Shown: positions 34,201 to 47,536, counted from the first letter of the stretch. The stretch is 64,000 nucleotides of DNA from Cephalotrichum gorgonifer (GCA_900312665.1 ONZQ02000002.1:1668200-1732199), one strand, 5' to 3'. Notes: generated by a model from the letters alone, not told the origin. Numbers and translations: made by a program.

Positions 34201-35075
34201 TGTTCGCGCGCGGCCACGGGGAGTACGTCGACGACCTCATCGCTCACTACCTCGACGTCGCGGCCGCGGACCTCGAGGCGTCGCGGGAGCGCAGGGACAT
34301 GCTGGGCGCCCTGTACGAGGCGTATAGGGCGCTGCAGCCCCCGAAGCCGACGTTTGGCGCGTTCCTGGCGGACAACTCGGCCGAGGACGACGAGGTAGCG
34401 CGCGCCAGGCTGAGGCTCCTACAGCTCCTCGGCGGCGAGGAGCACGACTACGACGCTGCGAAGGTGCGCAGGCGCATCGATGCGCTGCTGGGCGGGGAGC
34501 TGCTCGTGCCCGAGAGAATCATACTCGACGGGCGCGAGGCGAGACACGAGGACGCGCTGAGGCTGCTCGTGCACAAGCTTGGGGACTACGACACCGCCGT
34601 GCGGTACTGCCTACGTGGTGGATCGAGCATCTACGACCCCGGGCCGCGATCCCCCGGGGGGTCTTTCGGTAACCGGCGGGCGCTCTCGGTGGAGGAGCAG
34701 AAGGGTCTGTTTAGGGCACTTCTGGGGGAGTTCCTGGCCATAGACGACCTCAGCGACCGCGTGGAACAGACGGCGGGGCTGCTAGAGCGGTTCGGGGGGT
34801 GGTTCGACGTGCTGCACGTCGTGGAAGTGATACCGGATGAGTGGTCGGTGCGGGTGGTGGCGGGGTTCCTAGAGGGGGCGATGAAGAGGCTGGCAAGGGA
34901 GAGGGGAGAGGTAAGAATTGTCAGAGGGCTGAGCGCCGGGGAAAATTTGAGGGTAGAGGGAGAGTTTGTGGAGAAGGTGGGGGGGATGGCGCCGATTATC
35001 GAAGGGGAGGGGGAGACAGAAGGGACGGCACGGCAGGGTGGGGAGGGGGGCGAGGGAGAAGCGACAGGGGCGTAA
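31208..35075 (+). CDS. vps3: Vps3-like (TGFBRAP1 family) CORVET tethering subunit with CNH domain
   Basis: Predicted Rab5-binding subunit of the CORVET tether for early-endosome fusion. Exons are 31208-31385, 31460-31899 and 31974-35075; 1239 residues. Introns are 31386-31459 (GTGCGT, branch CTGAC, CTAG) and 31900-31973 (GTACGA, branch CTAAC, CTAG). The N-terminal part (about 40-240, FTLRDLLEDVPL, then YVGTSAAEILHFVQIPPDP, then FAGSTISVRRGNIACVADSR) reads as a CNH beta-propeller. A Ser/Pro-rich, probably disordered stretch of about 120 residues interrupts it (roughly 245-370). The rest is helical repeat sequence as in Vps39/TGFBRAP1 proteins. The tail is Gly/Glu-rich. A second ATG (31247) could also start translation. 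Vps39/Vam6 is the main alternative; I favour Vps3 from the N-terminal wording. Confidence 0.78.
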
Positions 35076-35219
35076 GCATGGAGTTTTCGGTGTCTTGGAC
35101 TATGTCGTGTCTTTGTCGACCAGTGGGTGAAATATCATGAATCGTGGGCCAACATTCCTGTGTCTTCACGCTTGTATTATTTCTTTCGGGGTACGCTTCG
35201 GCAAGGGAAGTCGGCTCGG

Positions 35220-36346
35220 TCAGTTTGGTTCCGTTCTGTCTACTGCCCACTTCAGAATACCGACGGCGGACCATCTCCCTTTCGTGGACGCGTCCTCATC
35301 CTCCCTCTCCCAAGCCCACTCGCGCTCGACACCCATATAGTCCACCTCCCACGCCGCCTCCAGCTCCAGCCCGCGGGTGCGCAGGAAGGTGCCGTCGAAG
35401 AAGGTGCGCATGTTGTGGCGGCCGGTGTGGAAGCCCGCTATCAACCAGGCGCGAGCATCGGGGGTCTCTTTCAGCAGATGGGAGATGGAGGTTAGGAGGT
35501 TCTGGTGCTGGTAGGACATCCACTGCGTCCCCGTCAGTACTGGAAGGCCGTCGGTCTTTGCTTTTGGGGGGGTTACTGCCGGCGTTGCCCACTAAGAAGA
35601 ACCCTTGGTAGGTGCGTCATCGTCCATAAGAGATATAGGATAAATCCTCAGTAGACAGCATCGGGTAGTGCCGGGGAGAGAGGAAAGAAAGAACTTACAA
35701 GACAGTCTGCTGCGATGACGATGTCAAAGGCGTGCATCCTATCTTCGAGCGTCGCCAGGTCACCCCACATGTGGCCCCCAATCTGCACCTTCCCGGGGAT
35801 ATACCCCGTTGGCGAGTTCTCCTTCGCGATGTTACGCGCAACGTTGGCCCGCAGCGTGGATAGGAGGCTCGGGGAGGGATAGTCCGTGACGTACACCTCC
35901 TCCGCGCCGAGCAGCGCGGCCACGGTAGAGGGGAGGCCCCCGCCTGCGCCAAGCTCGACTATGGACTTCCCGCGGACGTCGAAGGTGCTCATGGGGAGGC
36001 TTGGTCTTTGATCCGCCCTTCTACCCTTGCTCGCCTCATCCTCCGCCTCTGTTGGTAGTCCATCCCGCTCCACCCCCAGCGATCCGCGCTCGATGAACTC
36101 CACTGCAAGCAGCGATGAATTCCACAGGTGATGTGCAAAGAGCACCCTCTCCCTTTCTCCCGACGGGTCCGAGAGCTCGATGCGCAGCGGGCGAGGGAGA
36201 TGGGGCGAGGTATAGAGGAGCGCGTCGTCGACGGAACCGTGCGCCTCCGCAACGGTGTTGGGGAAGATGACGGAGAGGCCGGAGGAGAGAAAGTCTTCGG
36301 GCTCCGAGTCAGGTTTGAGTGGGACAAGACGGTTTATGAGGGACAT
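35220..36346 (-). CDS. efm7: Efm7/Nnt1-like S-adenosylmethionine-dependent methyltransferase
   Basis: Class I methyltransferase of family 16. Yeast Efm7 (Nnt1) methylates the N-terminus and a nearby lysine of elongation factor 1-alpha. Exon 1 is 36346-35699, the intron 35698-35523 (GTAAGT, branch CTGAC, GCAG), exon 2 is 35522-35220; 316 residues. Key blocks are FAHHLWNSSLLAVEFIE at about 70-86, the SAM-binding ELGAGGGLPS at 131-140, VTDYPSPSLLSTLRANV at 153-169, GGHMWGD at 190-196 and FDIVIAADCL at the splice, continuing WMSYQHQNLL. An earlier in-frame ATG at 36373 would add 9 residues; I prefer 36346 by family length. An unusual Glu/Arg-rich insert (about 93-117) sits before the SAM motif. 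It converges with the Vps3-like gene, 144 nt apart. Confidence 0.85.
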
Positions 36347-38484
36347 TGGGCTCTGGTTCGAGAGGCGGGACAAGAGGTGGCACGAGATGGGGATGGGCCC
36401 GGGATGACAAGAGGCGGAGATAAGAGGTATTAAAGATAGAGGTGGAGATAGAGAGGGTTCCTGACTCCACCAGGTCAGCTAAACGCCAAAATTTTCCCGG
36501 CGCGGCGCGGGCTTCCCAGTGCTGATATCTCCACATAAAAAGTAAACTCTATGTGTAATGTAACGCCTGTGCGTAGCAGGCGCTACTAACCGTTCTGGCA
36601 ACATACTCACTGAAAGTGCACGCCTGAAAACGATCTCACCTTCCCGTTCCATCCCTTCACTAGCTCACACGGACCCCGTATCAAATCCCTTAGGAATAGA
36701 ACCAGGTGTGATGGGGGAACCAGGGGATTTCTCCCTCGCCGGCAACTGCCATTGTACCCGTACACCAGAAAATACCTCTCCATTTCGAACTAAAAAGTGG
36801 AGAAGAGTAGACGAGTTCCAGTATAAGTAGCCAGCACGCGGGTCGTTTAGCTGGAGCAGAATTTGATGCCCCTCCCGAAGAGAACAGTGGGCCGCCCGAA
36901 CCCCAGGGTCAGTCAGCTCGGCCCCGGCCCTGTTGCCGGATGCGGCCCGGGGAGTGATTCGAAGGGAGGCCGGGCCCCTCCCCGCATCCACACGGTCGGG
37001 TCCCCGGAACCCGTGGCGGTGGGGTGTCCCGTTCTTGGCAATGTCTGCCCCCCTGTGGGAAATCAATGGGCTAAGGATTTGTAATATGAACTTGCTTCGC
37101 CTCTTTCGGCCGACCCTGCTTTTGAACAGAGAAATCTGGATACTCTCCTCTTCACTCACTCGGGGAGGCCGTACGCGGACATGCACCATCGTCCAAGACA
37201 TCCCGCCACGCCACCAAGAATTTATGCATGCTCGCTCGCGTCAGATTAAAGACACCAGCTACGTAATACTTGTAAGTCAAAAGCGAAACTTACCCCGTCC
37301 TCGTAACTGCTTGTAGGCCATGCCGAATTCAACGCCACCGCATATTCTATCCCCATACCGATCGTCCACCGACCGCCCTTCTGCACCGCCACTCCAAAAA
37401 CACACCTTGTCCTCCAGAAATAGAAACCAGCCATTTTTGTCTTCACCAAGCGGCGGTGCCGGACCCACAAGGCCAGAAGAGACCTGTAGATCGGAAAATT
37501 AACCGAACTTCGCCCCCTTTTTATGCAACCCCTTTCCTTCGAATGCACCCACCCCTCCCCTCCTCCCCAAATTCGGGTCATCTTTCTTCCCACCTGTCCC
37601 ACCTCCCACCCCCCTACCGTTCTGGCATGGAGAACGAGGATCGACAGTCGACGGTGAGTCGGTCGATATGTGACAGGCAGCTATTCCTGTACATCAATAC
37701 TACGTGGTATCTCCTCATTCCTTACATTTCATCTCTCATGCCAAGCCTGGAAGCTACAATTGCCGTCAAAAAGGCTCGTGGTATTAACAGTTGCATCTGT
37801 ATCATGCATCCACCTAACAGCACTCCCGATGGAGGTCCATCTTCTCTCCTGCTCAATGACAAGACACCCCCGTCTCGTCCCCAAGTTACCATTACTTTTT
37901 ATCCCGCTACCAAACATGATAAAAACAGAGAGACTGTGCATATACAAAAACGCCGGCCGAAGCAAGACAGCGGGAGATAAAAATAAAGATTATAAAGAAG
38001 GAATAAAAAGGCGGGAGAAATATTAAGCCAAGACGTAGATGTAGAGGTAGTAGATGTAGACCCAAGAAAATGTATCTCGAAAGTAGATTCCGTTTCATAG
38101 CTGATTCATAACATCATGACCCAAGTAAATAATTAGAAAAACAATAATATCCATCCTCTGACCCCATCCAACATACAGGAGAAACGACTAAGTTGGGAGT
38201 GGAGAACAGATGGAGAGATGTGAGAAGAGAGAAAGAGATAGAAAGTAATGCGCAAAGGTGGGGGTATCGTTACGGTTCCAAAAAAAAAAAAGTGGCAGAC
38301 ATGGGAAGTGTGTCCGTGGAAAGAAGAAAAATGAACTCGTGAAAAGCGCCCACGTCGGGCGAGGAAGGGGTGCAAGAAGAAAAAGACGCGAGGTCAAACC
38401 AGCAGGACGTAGGAAAGGGGGAGTCCACCCAGGGGACATCCGACTCCGCGCGGACGAGAAAAATAAACGAGATCCAGTCGTCTC
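36347..38484. other. Intergenic region
   Basis: 2.1 kb. The side near 36347 should carry the methyltransferase promoter, and the side near 38484 the 3' untranslated region of the zinc-finger gene, with A-rich patches at 37980-38060 and an A run at 38280. The open frames at 37456-37980 and 37670-38026 have no recognisable domain. Nothing else is seen. Confidence 0.5.
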
Positions 38485-41026
38485 TCACGCGGCCTCCGTC
38501 TCCCCGACCTCCAACATCTCCCTCATGACCCTCAGCTCATCCTCCGTCGGGTCATCCGAGATCCACGGACCCTTCTCCGCATCCGTGGCTCCGTGGAATC
38601 CCTCAGCCCTCTTCATCGTCTGCACGTCGAGGTCCGTGACGTACGAGCTCCCATCCCCGATGGCTACCCTGACCTCGTGCTCCGTCGACAACATCATGTC
38701 GTCCTTAGCCAGCCTCCTGGGTCCATCAAACACAGTCATGACTCGCTTCTTCATCGTCATCTGACCCTTATCAAAGCCCCACGAGGCAGGGTAGTCTCGC
38801 CTGTGCTTCCGCCCACGCCGCGTGTGGAGCGTCACACCCCCGCGCGAGTGCGTCATCCCGCGGGACTTCTGTACACCGCCTACGGGACCTGTCTTCCTCT
38901 TTGAGCCGGCTACACGTAGCACGACCGCCCTATCATCGTCGTCCCCCTCGGGGCTGTCTTCGTCACCCATCTCCTCATCGTCCTCCTCCTCGGCCGCCGC
39001 GTCGCCGTCAGGCGCGACACCATCCTCCAGCGTAGTAGGCAGGTGGTTCTTCTCCAGCGTGCGGATAACATTGGTATCATTCTCCACTTCGGCCAACCTC
39101 CTCGCGTTAACAGCCTCAGACGGGTCCTCCTGCTGCACAATGCGCAGCACACAGTCATCTAGATGCTCATAGAAGTCCTGCGCGTTCGCAAACGTCTGGG
39201 AGCAAGTACTACACTTGCCAGTCGCGTCACTCGGGTAACCCGCCCCCGTTAGCCTCTTTCCGCCCACACTAGCCGGCAGTGCCTTCTTTCGGCTGTTCGG
39301 CGGCGTCTGCTCAACACCGTGCACGGCAGTGAGGTGCCTCTTGAACACGTCGGCACGGTTGAAGCTCTTCTCGGCGGCGGAGCCGGACCCAGGGCAGAAC
39401 CCGCAAACCATGGTCCCCTTATAGTGGGTCAGCGTGTGCCTGTTGCGGTCGTACTTCCGGGAGAAACCCTTTATGTGGTACTCGCAGGTCCCGATAGGGC
39501 ACTTCTCGGGCCGCTCGTTCTGGTGTGTGAGCATGTGCGCCTTGAGATCCTTGAACGATCGCCCGCAGTCCGGATGGGGGCACCGCGACTTCTCCCGAGC
39601 CTCGTCACCGCTGAAGGCCGAGCCGGAGGTCGCCGTCGCAGGAACCGCGCTGGCGTCGGGGTGGTAGCCGGGGGACGCGTAGACGTGGCTCGCCCGCCGC
39701 GCGCCTGCTGCAGAGGCATCGAGAGGCGTCTGGTATGGGCTGAAGGGCTGCTGGAACCCATTGTGAAGGAATGGCGACTGGCTGCCGTTCCTCATCATGG
39801 GCTGGGGCGAAGACGTGCCGTGCGAGTGGGCTGGAGAAGTTGGGTAGACACCGGAGGGCCGGAAGGACGTTGCGTCAAATGGTATGTTCATCGGTGAGTT
39901 GATCTCGGGGTGGATCAGGGACGGATCTAAGGGGATAGTGCTGTTAGCCTTCGATTCCCTGTTCGATAGAGCTCCGGCCCGTGCTGTGCTGGTTTGTTTC
40001 AATGCTGACTGAAACAAATTTCCCAAAGGAGAGGAAATTGTGGAGCGGTGGGGCACGAGACAAGGGGTGGGCAGGGCAATAAGGGTAAGCAAACGAACAG
40101 GAAGAGTGCAGAGGCGCCACGAATGTGTCTGTGCTGCCAGGAGGAAAGAAATTGTCGGAAAACACCTGCGGAGTCCGCGGCGAGACGTCGCAGTCGGGAG
40201 AGGACGTGGTCGAGGTCGACGGCGAAAGGAGCGGGACGAATCCCCCTCCTGCGCCACCACCACAGCTCTGCTCCTGCAAGGGAAAGGGCATGGGAGACGC
40301 GGTGGGCGTTTCGATCGCCGCCAACTTGGGGACGACACCCTCAGCCACCGCCGACCCTGGCGGACCAGATGGCGCGGGAGACACAGTAGACACATGAAAT
40401 GAAGGAACACGGGGCCGCCGCGCACCGAAAGACGTAGTAGATTTCCACGCCAACTCACCAACAAAGCCGGGCTTGCCGCCGCCGAAGTCGTAGGGCGGGT
40501 ACTCCTCCATGTTAACCTGGGGCGGGAAAGCGCCTCCGTACTCGTTCCCAGCCCCGTTCCCCGTGGCGGAGAAGTAGTCTGGGTGGCCGACGATGTCGGG
40601 AGAGACATTCATGCCCTGAGCGGCAGCCCATGCCGGAATGGGCGCGAGCTGGCCGTGGTTCGACTGTGGGGACCCGACAGCCGAGGAGGCAGCGGAGGGG
40701 GCAGATGCAGTGGAGATGTTTGAGGAGCCTGCACGGTCGTCGCCGGGGGAGGATCTCCCGTTGTTGTTGTAGGCGAAGCCGGGGTTGTGATCGGGGTAGA
40801 GAGACGCGGGGTCGTACTCAAAGGTGGGCATCGCGGGGGCCGGGGTAAATGCCTCTTGCGTGTGGGCGGGCTCGCCGGCGAAAGGCGCGTAAGAGCCCAT
40901 GGGGTTATCCATGGGCGCGTTGAAGAGGGACTGAGGTGCAGATGGGTAACGGGAGTAGGAGTACTGGTCCCTCTCTATTTTGATCTGTCTGTCGAACATG
41001 TCGAACGGTGGCTCGATGGATACCAT
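38485..41026 (-). CDS. C2H2 zinc-finger transcription factor
   Basis: Predicted nuclear DNA-binding regulator. Exon 1 is 41026-40459, the intron 40458-39927 (GTGAGT donor, CTAAC branch, TTAG acceptor, 532 nt), exon 2 is 39926-38485; 669 residues. Pro/Ser/Asn-rich activation-type sequence comes first. Three clustered C2H2 fingers follow: C305/C310/H320/H324, C332/C337/H353/H357 and C364/C367/H387/H392. The link QNERPEKCPIGTCEY and the text HYKGTMVCGFCPGSGS mark a block I recognise as conserved in Pezizomycotina without recalling its name. A further C-x2-C motif (KCSTCSQTF) with His and Cys may be a fourth, atypical finger near 440. An acidic stretch and basic patches (RRGRKHRRDY) precede the C-terminus. 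The intron is open in the exon 1 frame to 39944, so boundaries could differ. A later ATG at 40999 is possible. Confidence 0.85.
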
Positions 41027-41750
41027 GCCCGGAGGATTTGTTGTGAGGCGGATGGCACAACGTCTTCAGGAACCCGTAAAGGTCCTGCCCAACTCGATGG
41101 AAGAACACCAGGTTATTCCGTGTTCCGTCAACTGTCTCTTCGACCACCTGTTCGTCCACCTGTTATAAAAACTCCGGGAACGCTGCAAGAGCCAACAGGG
41201 GGCGGTTCGATCAAGGGTCGACGAGAGCAAGAGTCTAAACTTCTTACTTCACGAGCATTCGAAAGTGAAAGTGAATGAGAGGCAGGGCTATGAGGGGGAA
41301 ATAACAAATGGCGTCTTGGTACATGGAGGGGGGAGGTCGACGAAAAGGGACGGCGAAAAGATTTTGGGGGCCTTCCGAGATTCATATATACATCCACATT
41401 CCACACACAAACCAGTAGCCCGACTAATACCAGGAACATGAGCTTTCTAACTACATCCCCCCTCCCGTTTATATTTGTACAAGGGCTCCGCATAGGGCAA
41501 GGAGGGCGGCGGTGCTTCTCCGCGGGTGGGGGGAGGGGGGGAGACATGCCCAGGCTGTCGCACCTTATTTTAGGGATCCGCTATTGTGAGATGCGCTCTA
41601 TACGGAGTACGGGGTGCCACGAACCACGAGTAGTCCAGATGGACTTCGTAGGGCGGAGGAGGGCGATACAGGGGGGAGGCCTGCGGCGGTGGCAGACAGG
41701 GGATGCAAGTCGCAGGGGCGGGATGGGGGCGTGAAGGTGAGAATGAAGGA

Positions 41751-41773
41751 GGGGGGGTGGGGGCGGGGGTGGG
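41751..41773 (+). other. Potential G-quadruplex
   Basis: G runs of 7, 5, 5 and 3 separated by single T, C and T bases, within a wider G-rich tract (about 41700-41815). Confidence 0.6.
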
Positions 41774-44700
41774 CAATTGGACCAGGACAGGGACGGAGAT
41801 TGGGTGGGGGGGAGTGTGGTCGAAAACATGCGCAGCAGGGAGTGAACTCTGCCGCGAGTACAAATTGACTCGTACTTGTAATATACGAGTACCTCCGTAC
41901 TTCGCTACTTCCGTGCTTCGGTGGGGAGTGGGGCAGGCGAGAAGCATGTCCCAAGGGTATTTACACTACGAGTACAAGTGCAACTTCTCCCCTCGCGTGC
42001 GAGCGATTTCGCTGGTGGTGGAGTGGGAAAGAGCGACCATATTTGAGTCGGTCATCACCCCCACTAGGTACCCGCCTATCCATTTTGTGCTCATATTACA
42101 TCGTGCAAGGACAAGTATACTTCCAAATTTGTACGAGTATACTTTGTTGTGCAAGCCCAAGCCCGTCGTTTGAGTTTTAAGCTTTGGTTCAGTGTTTGTC
42201 CTCTCACAGAGTCGCACCCTACCTACAATCACGGAAATGATGCTGACAGGGAATTGGTTTTCGGTACGAGTACTTGGTCGCTCTACCGGGGACAGGCATT
42301 GGACTCTCTAGCCTCGCTCCTCTGACCCTGGTGGGTAACTTCCTTGACGCGGGTAAGAAAGGATTATGTAGATATACCCGTGCGAGTACAACCACTCCTC
42401 GTACCATAGCTCCGTAACTCCGCAAGTACCCCCTATCCCTGCCCCCCCAAAGGTAAGTTTGAGGCTTCGATCTTGCCAAGCTGCTGTGATCTCAGTAAAC
42501 CATGACAATAATATTCAGTTGAGGGTCGATACGATGTGACCTTACACTGTACCTCACCAGCGAAGACCCGGCCCCAAAGGCGACGTGCGGAAAAGCGCCG
42601 CAATATCGAAATGGGCGAGGAACCCGAGACACATGTCGTATCTTTTTCCCTGCTTCCTATTAAAGACCGCGGAACTCGGGAAGGAGCAATATGCTTCCTT
42701 TTTTGCGAAAAGGAATGTGGACATCCGCGCTCTCTACTAGTACCCAGAGCGGAGTACGTCGATCCCACGACTAGGTATGCCATATGAGTATGTATCTCTG
42801 TATGGGTACGGGTAGATATCCAGGTCACATCATCAAGAACACCGAAATGACGAGCGCCATGAAAAGAGATGGGCAGACCCATCGCCGTCATCGAACATGT
42901 CACCCACCACTCATCATCCGTCACCCGAAGGGAGGTGGCCCGCGCGTATCTGACTAGCAAAGGCAACCGAAACGAAACGAACTTGGACCGACACGGAGAA
43001 GCATTCTCGCGCGCCTCTGAAGGCTGTCTGCACGCCGGGCGGTTACAGGAGAACCAGCACGACACGCCAAATACCAGACGATCTGGCCGCCCTCTGACCG
43101 TCCATCCCCCCCCCATGAGAGGCCATAGCACTTGTAAAAGCCACCCGGGGCAGTGGATAGCGGCGCTAAGGAAGAGGGATAATACTTGTACTCTAGTAAT
43201 ACTCCAAGTGGCGCTTGGAGCTTGGAGGGTGGCGGTACGCCGGCCACAGCCCGCGCCCAAGACGCTAATCTCGCGGAAGCCCACACCATTCCACTCATGA
43301 CCACTATCGGGCCAGTGCGAGATGTGTGCAGCCATTTCCCTCATTCGGTTCATTGCCGTGTCTGTACTCAGTACGTACCCTGGCATTTGACAGGGCTGTG
43401 GGTCCTTCCAATACTCTTACGATTAGCTGCTTGGCCTCCTCACACAGGTATGGGTATGAGTACAGGTGTACTTAGAGGGGAATATCAAAAAAGATTATAC
43501 TTGTACTCGCACAAGTATGTACGAGCCACCAGGGTAATGGTTCCCCGGAACAAACATGCTCCGACGTACTTGCATCTTTACACTTGGACGAGGATTCTTC
43601 CCGATCGCACATTCTGCCATTCCGAGAGGCCTCGGAAGCGACCAGAAATCTTCACCCACTATCTAACTCCCAGGCGCTGCGTTCCATGCTCATGTACGAG
43701 TATTTCGACAAGCATGGAGTAGCGGTGGAAAATGCTGGGCGCCACAGCCTGCGGGCCAACAGACGAACGGGGTGCCCAGTCTGTGCAGCAGCCGACTGGG
43801 CCCGGGATCTGCATAACACCGGACATTATTGGCCAGGGGCGGGCGCCCCCAAGGCCCGCGCCCAGCACACCTTGGTCCCCAGAATCTCTCCGTTTCCGCC
43901 CTCCGATTGGCCGGACGGCTTCGTTCAGTGGCCCAACCAGAAGGGTGCGTGACCAACTGGTCGCAGGAAGGAAATGAGACGAGAGGGACGCTGATACTTG
44001 ACGGGATACCAGTGGCTGGGCGGATCACCGCCCCAATCGTGACATTCGTGACGGATGAAGGGGGTGGCCAGGCGTTGTGCCTTTGGGTCTCTCTCTCTCT
44101 TTGCTTCTTTTTATTTTGTAATTTTTTTTTTCGGTTTCTTCTCTCCGTCTTGCTCGCTATTCCTTTCGTTCCTTCTTTCCTTCTCGTTCCGCGATCCGGA
44201 TTAGGGTATTGGACCGCGCTTTGCTCGGGCCTCTGGCTTAGGTTTGTATCCTTGTACCCGCCCCTCTTAGTATTGCTTGTCGAAAACGTCTCTTACACGC
44301 AGTGGGTTTCTTCGTCTTTCCTTTTTCCTCAGCCTCTTTTGTCGGTGCCGCCTATCGGTTCATCGCCCTCTCCCTTCCGGCCCAAGCCTAACGGCGTCAA
44401 CCCGACTCGTAAACATGTACGACAACTCTGTACAGGGATATCCCTCCCCCGCATGGACTCGATCGGCATGCCCATGGCAACCGGAAAGGTGGTATTGCCG
44501 GACTGCAAGGAGACAGAAGAAGATCCCTCTCATGTGGAGGCCCGGAGTTTACGACGTGGTTTGCTCCGGCCATAGTCCTGGACGAGTACTCGCAAGGAAG
44601 GAAGTGGTTCTCGGACTTTTTCGGCAATTACCGACTCACCCGCCTCCGCCTCGCGCGTAAATGTCAGAAGTATTCCGTACCTTGTATGTACTATCCGGCC

Positions 44701-44831
44701 TTAGATTATGAGTCCATATTATGACAGACTATACCGTGAAATTGCTCAGACCCGTTCAAGCAGTTCGAAATCCAGTTACCGGTGATATGATCGACCGGTT
44801 CCGTCGGAACAGGGACCCCTGGATTGCCAAT

Positions 44832-44844
44832 CCCCCCCCCCCCC
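44832..44844. repeat. Poly-C run (13)
   Basis: Thirteen cytosines in a row in intergenic DNA; its length may be affected by sequencing error. Confidence 0.85.
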
Positions 44845-46943
44845 TGTTAGGCGGCGACGTTATGATCTCATAACGGCTCCTAGCATGCCACGAATCCCAG
44901 ATTTCATTCACTTTTTATATGACACATCGTATTCAATTCATACCCCGACATCATGTTTGACCACTGGGATCTCTAGCGAATATCTTTCTTTCCCTAGTCT
45001 CACGATAAGGTCGGCCAGAGATACACGTAGTCTACTCATTCCATCACGTACGATACAGGTAATAGAGCTAGCTAGCCTAATTTCCTTTTTTTGTTTGGCT
45101 ACTCCTGCAAGCACTTGGTGCTGCCGGGGATCATACATGCGAAGGTTGCGGTCCTCCTGCGAGGCGAGGCGTTCCTTCCCTTTCGCCCTTGTTTTTCTCC
45201 TTTTTGGTGGCGCCGCAAGATCCGCACCGTTAGCAAGCCCAAATCACCGGCCCGACCCAATCAGAGCACAGAAGCCAGACTTCCCTCTTTCTCTCTCCTT
45301 CCCCGTGGCATGTTTCTCTGCCGGCAAGTCCAGATCACTTTGTACAAGTAGCCCCCCCCCCTTCTTGCTCTCTTCCCCCACTACCTACACCGCACACTAT
45401 ACGCACCACCTCCTTTAGCTTAGTGCAAACATGAATCACTATCCCCTCCACCTGTACACGATCTCTGCCACTTCCTAGGTCTCCCTATCCCTCTACTTTC
45501 CCCAGCGCAGGCAAGCTCACACCCCCACACCACCCATGCGCAAATCGCACCACACCGATGGGTCCAGGGTAGCATCAGGAACCGAAGGGGGTCACCACCT
45601 TGTGTTAATCTGCCCAGCTTGTTCGTTCCTGGCCCATTTGATGAGACTGGCCAGGGTGGTGGTATGTCGACCAGTTTTAATGTTTCCTGCAGAGTGAGGA
45701 CTATCAGCGCCCGCATAGCCTTACAACTCCGAGTAATATGTACTTCCATTATACCCTGTGCCCTGAACACCCGCCTGCCCGGGGTAACCGCCCCGCCAAC
45801 ATCAGGACCGAACGGAAGAATACAGCTACTTATCCAAGTTCAATCCTTTCTTCGTGCATCATTACTCGGGGCTGGCTCCTCGGGGTGGCATCTGAATCTA
45901 CTGGTACTCGTATTCACGGAGATTGTCCTCTCCCTCTCTCTCCCATTTTCTGCCACAAGCTTGCTCGGAATCTTTCTCCGCTTCCCGCCCGGATCTCTCA
46001 CCTATCACGGCCGCAGTGATCATCCATGATCCCCCTTCCGTCCACCCCACGCACAGAAAAGTAGCCTAAGATAGCGCTAGCCGGATATGGTAAGTGACAA
46101 CATGTCAGTCCCCTACGTACACATCGGCTAGCCTAGCCTTAACCCCTCCTCCTATCGATTTACGACCAAGGCGCACTAAACACAATCGCGGAACGCGTTA
46201 TTAGCACTAGTCTCAAGCCACAAAAAAAAAAAACGGCGTGACGATGCACACAACCACAAAAATGTGTGGTGACCGCCAGTCGCCGTTACCAAATGTGACC
46301 CGTCAGAAAAATGCCCGGCCCCCCTCTGCCGAGACGGCCGCTTCAGGAGGGTGGAACGAAGTGGGTACCAGATTTTTTGTTCGGTTGAATAGCCGATGAT
46401 GATCTTAGGTTTGGGGGGAATCCCCCCGCTTATCTCCACTTGGATCCGAGTGCTCTCAAACTTGTAATTGATCATCGCCCATTTCGAACTAACCATCCTT
46501 TCGTAAGCTATAATGTCCTAGGTATCAGGCCAATTTGTCGTTTGCATCAGGTTCGAGGACGGTACGCGATGCACCAACGTAGTACTTTACTCTTGTGGCC
46601 ACAGCGAGGGCTGGATAAGGCCAAATTAAATCCCATCCGCGCTCCCCACCCGAGAACCAAGAAACATCCTAAGATACTGGTCCTTGCCACAAGCCCAAGT
46701 GTGCCTCACCGTTCGACTGATTCCAGGGGGCGGGCCCGCTCAATATGCAAGTCGTGGACCATGCAAGCTGAAGGTTCCGCCCTATTGGGAATGATCTGCG
46801 CCTTGACCCACATTTATGTACCCTGTGTGAGGTCTCCTATCCCCCTGCAACCCACATCGCCGGAATGCCACTACATCACCCACCCGTCCAAGGTTAGCGC
46901 ATTCCGAAAACCCATCTTCATTCGCTCCCCCGCCCCGTTGGTT

Positions 46944-46986
46944 GTCGTTACCCATCAAACTGCCTGGAAGTCGTTACCCATCAAAC
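46944..46986. repeat. 17-bp direct repeat, period 26
   Basis: GTCGTTACCCATCAAAC occurs at 46944-46960 and 46970-46986 with a 9-base spacer. This is a short local duplication with no coding context. Confidence 0.9.
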
Positions 46987-47536
46987 GTCTGCCATATCCC
47001 TGGCAAATGCACGACCGAATCTACGAGCGCTGGGAGGGTCTAGGCTTCACCAGTTTGCATGTCTCCACTGCCATCTTGACCAATTACTCGTCGCACACTT
47101 CATCAACTCGAGTCCCGCCGCAACGACGGAAAGATATTCGTGTTGTACAGAATACGAGTACGTCACTGGCTGGCCCGAGAGTGTCAATTCCAAAGAGTCG
47201 GGTAGTACTGCCCCATCCGACCACCCACCCCCGTCGTTTATTACTTGTACTTCAAATGTTGTCCTCGGGCTTGGAAAAGAATCCCAATGACCTGGTAATC
47301 CGGCCGGATCGTCTGGGCCCGCTACCCGGCCCCACCTCTTCATTTACTTGTACCATGTACTAGACTCGTACCCTTTCCCCCCTCTTTTCACTCTCATCAT
47401 CTCAGTACAAGTACGTAACCAGCGCATCAAAGAAGCAAGGCCACCGCGGTGGCCACTAGAATGCAGATGGTGACGAAACGCACTAACAGAACCGAAAGAA
47501 ACAAAAGATAGAAGAAAAAGGAATGACTTATGTACA

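Noticed and set aside
38485..40608. Single-exon 707-residue start for the zinc-finger protein
   Set aside because: The first 200 codons are Arg/Ser/Leu-rich shadow of exon 1; the spliced start with canonical GTGAGT, CTAAC and TTAG gives a coherent protein.
42433..43386. 317-codon minus-strand frame in the desert
   Set aside because: Longest frame there, but there is no domain, its composition is random-like, and several overlapping frames of similar length exist in the other phases.
43829..44575. 248-codon frame with a hydrophobic stretch
   Set aside because: The hydrophobic part comes from a CT-rich and T-rich tract at 44090-44190; the flanks are patternless.
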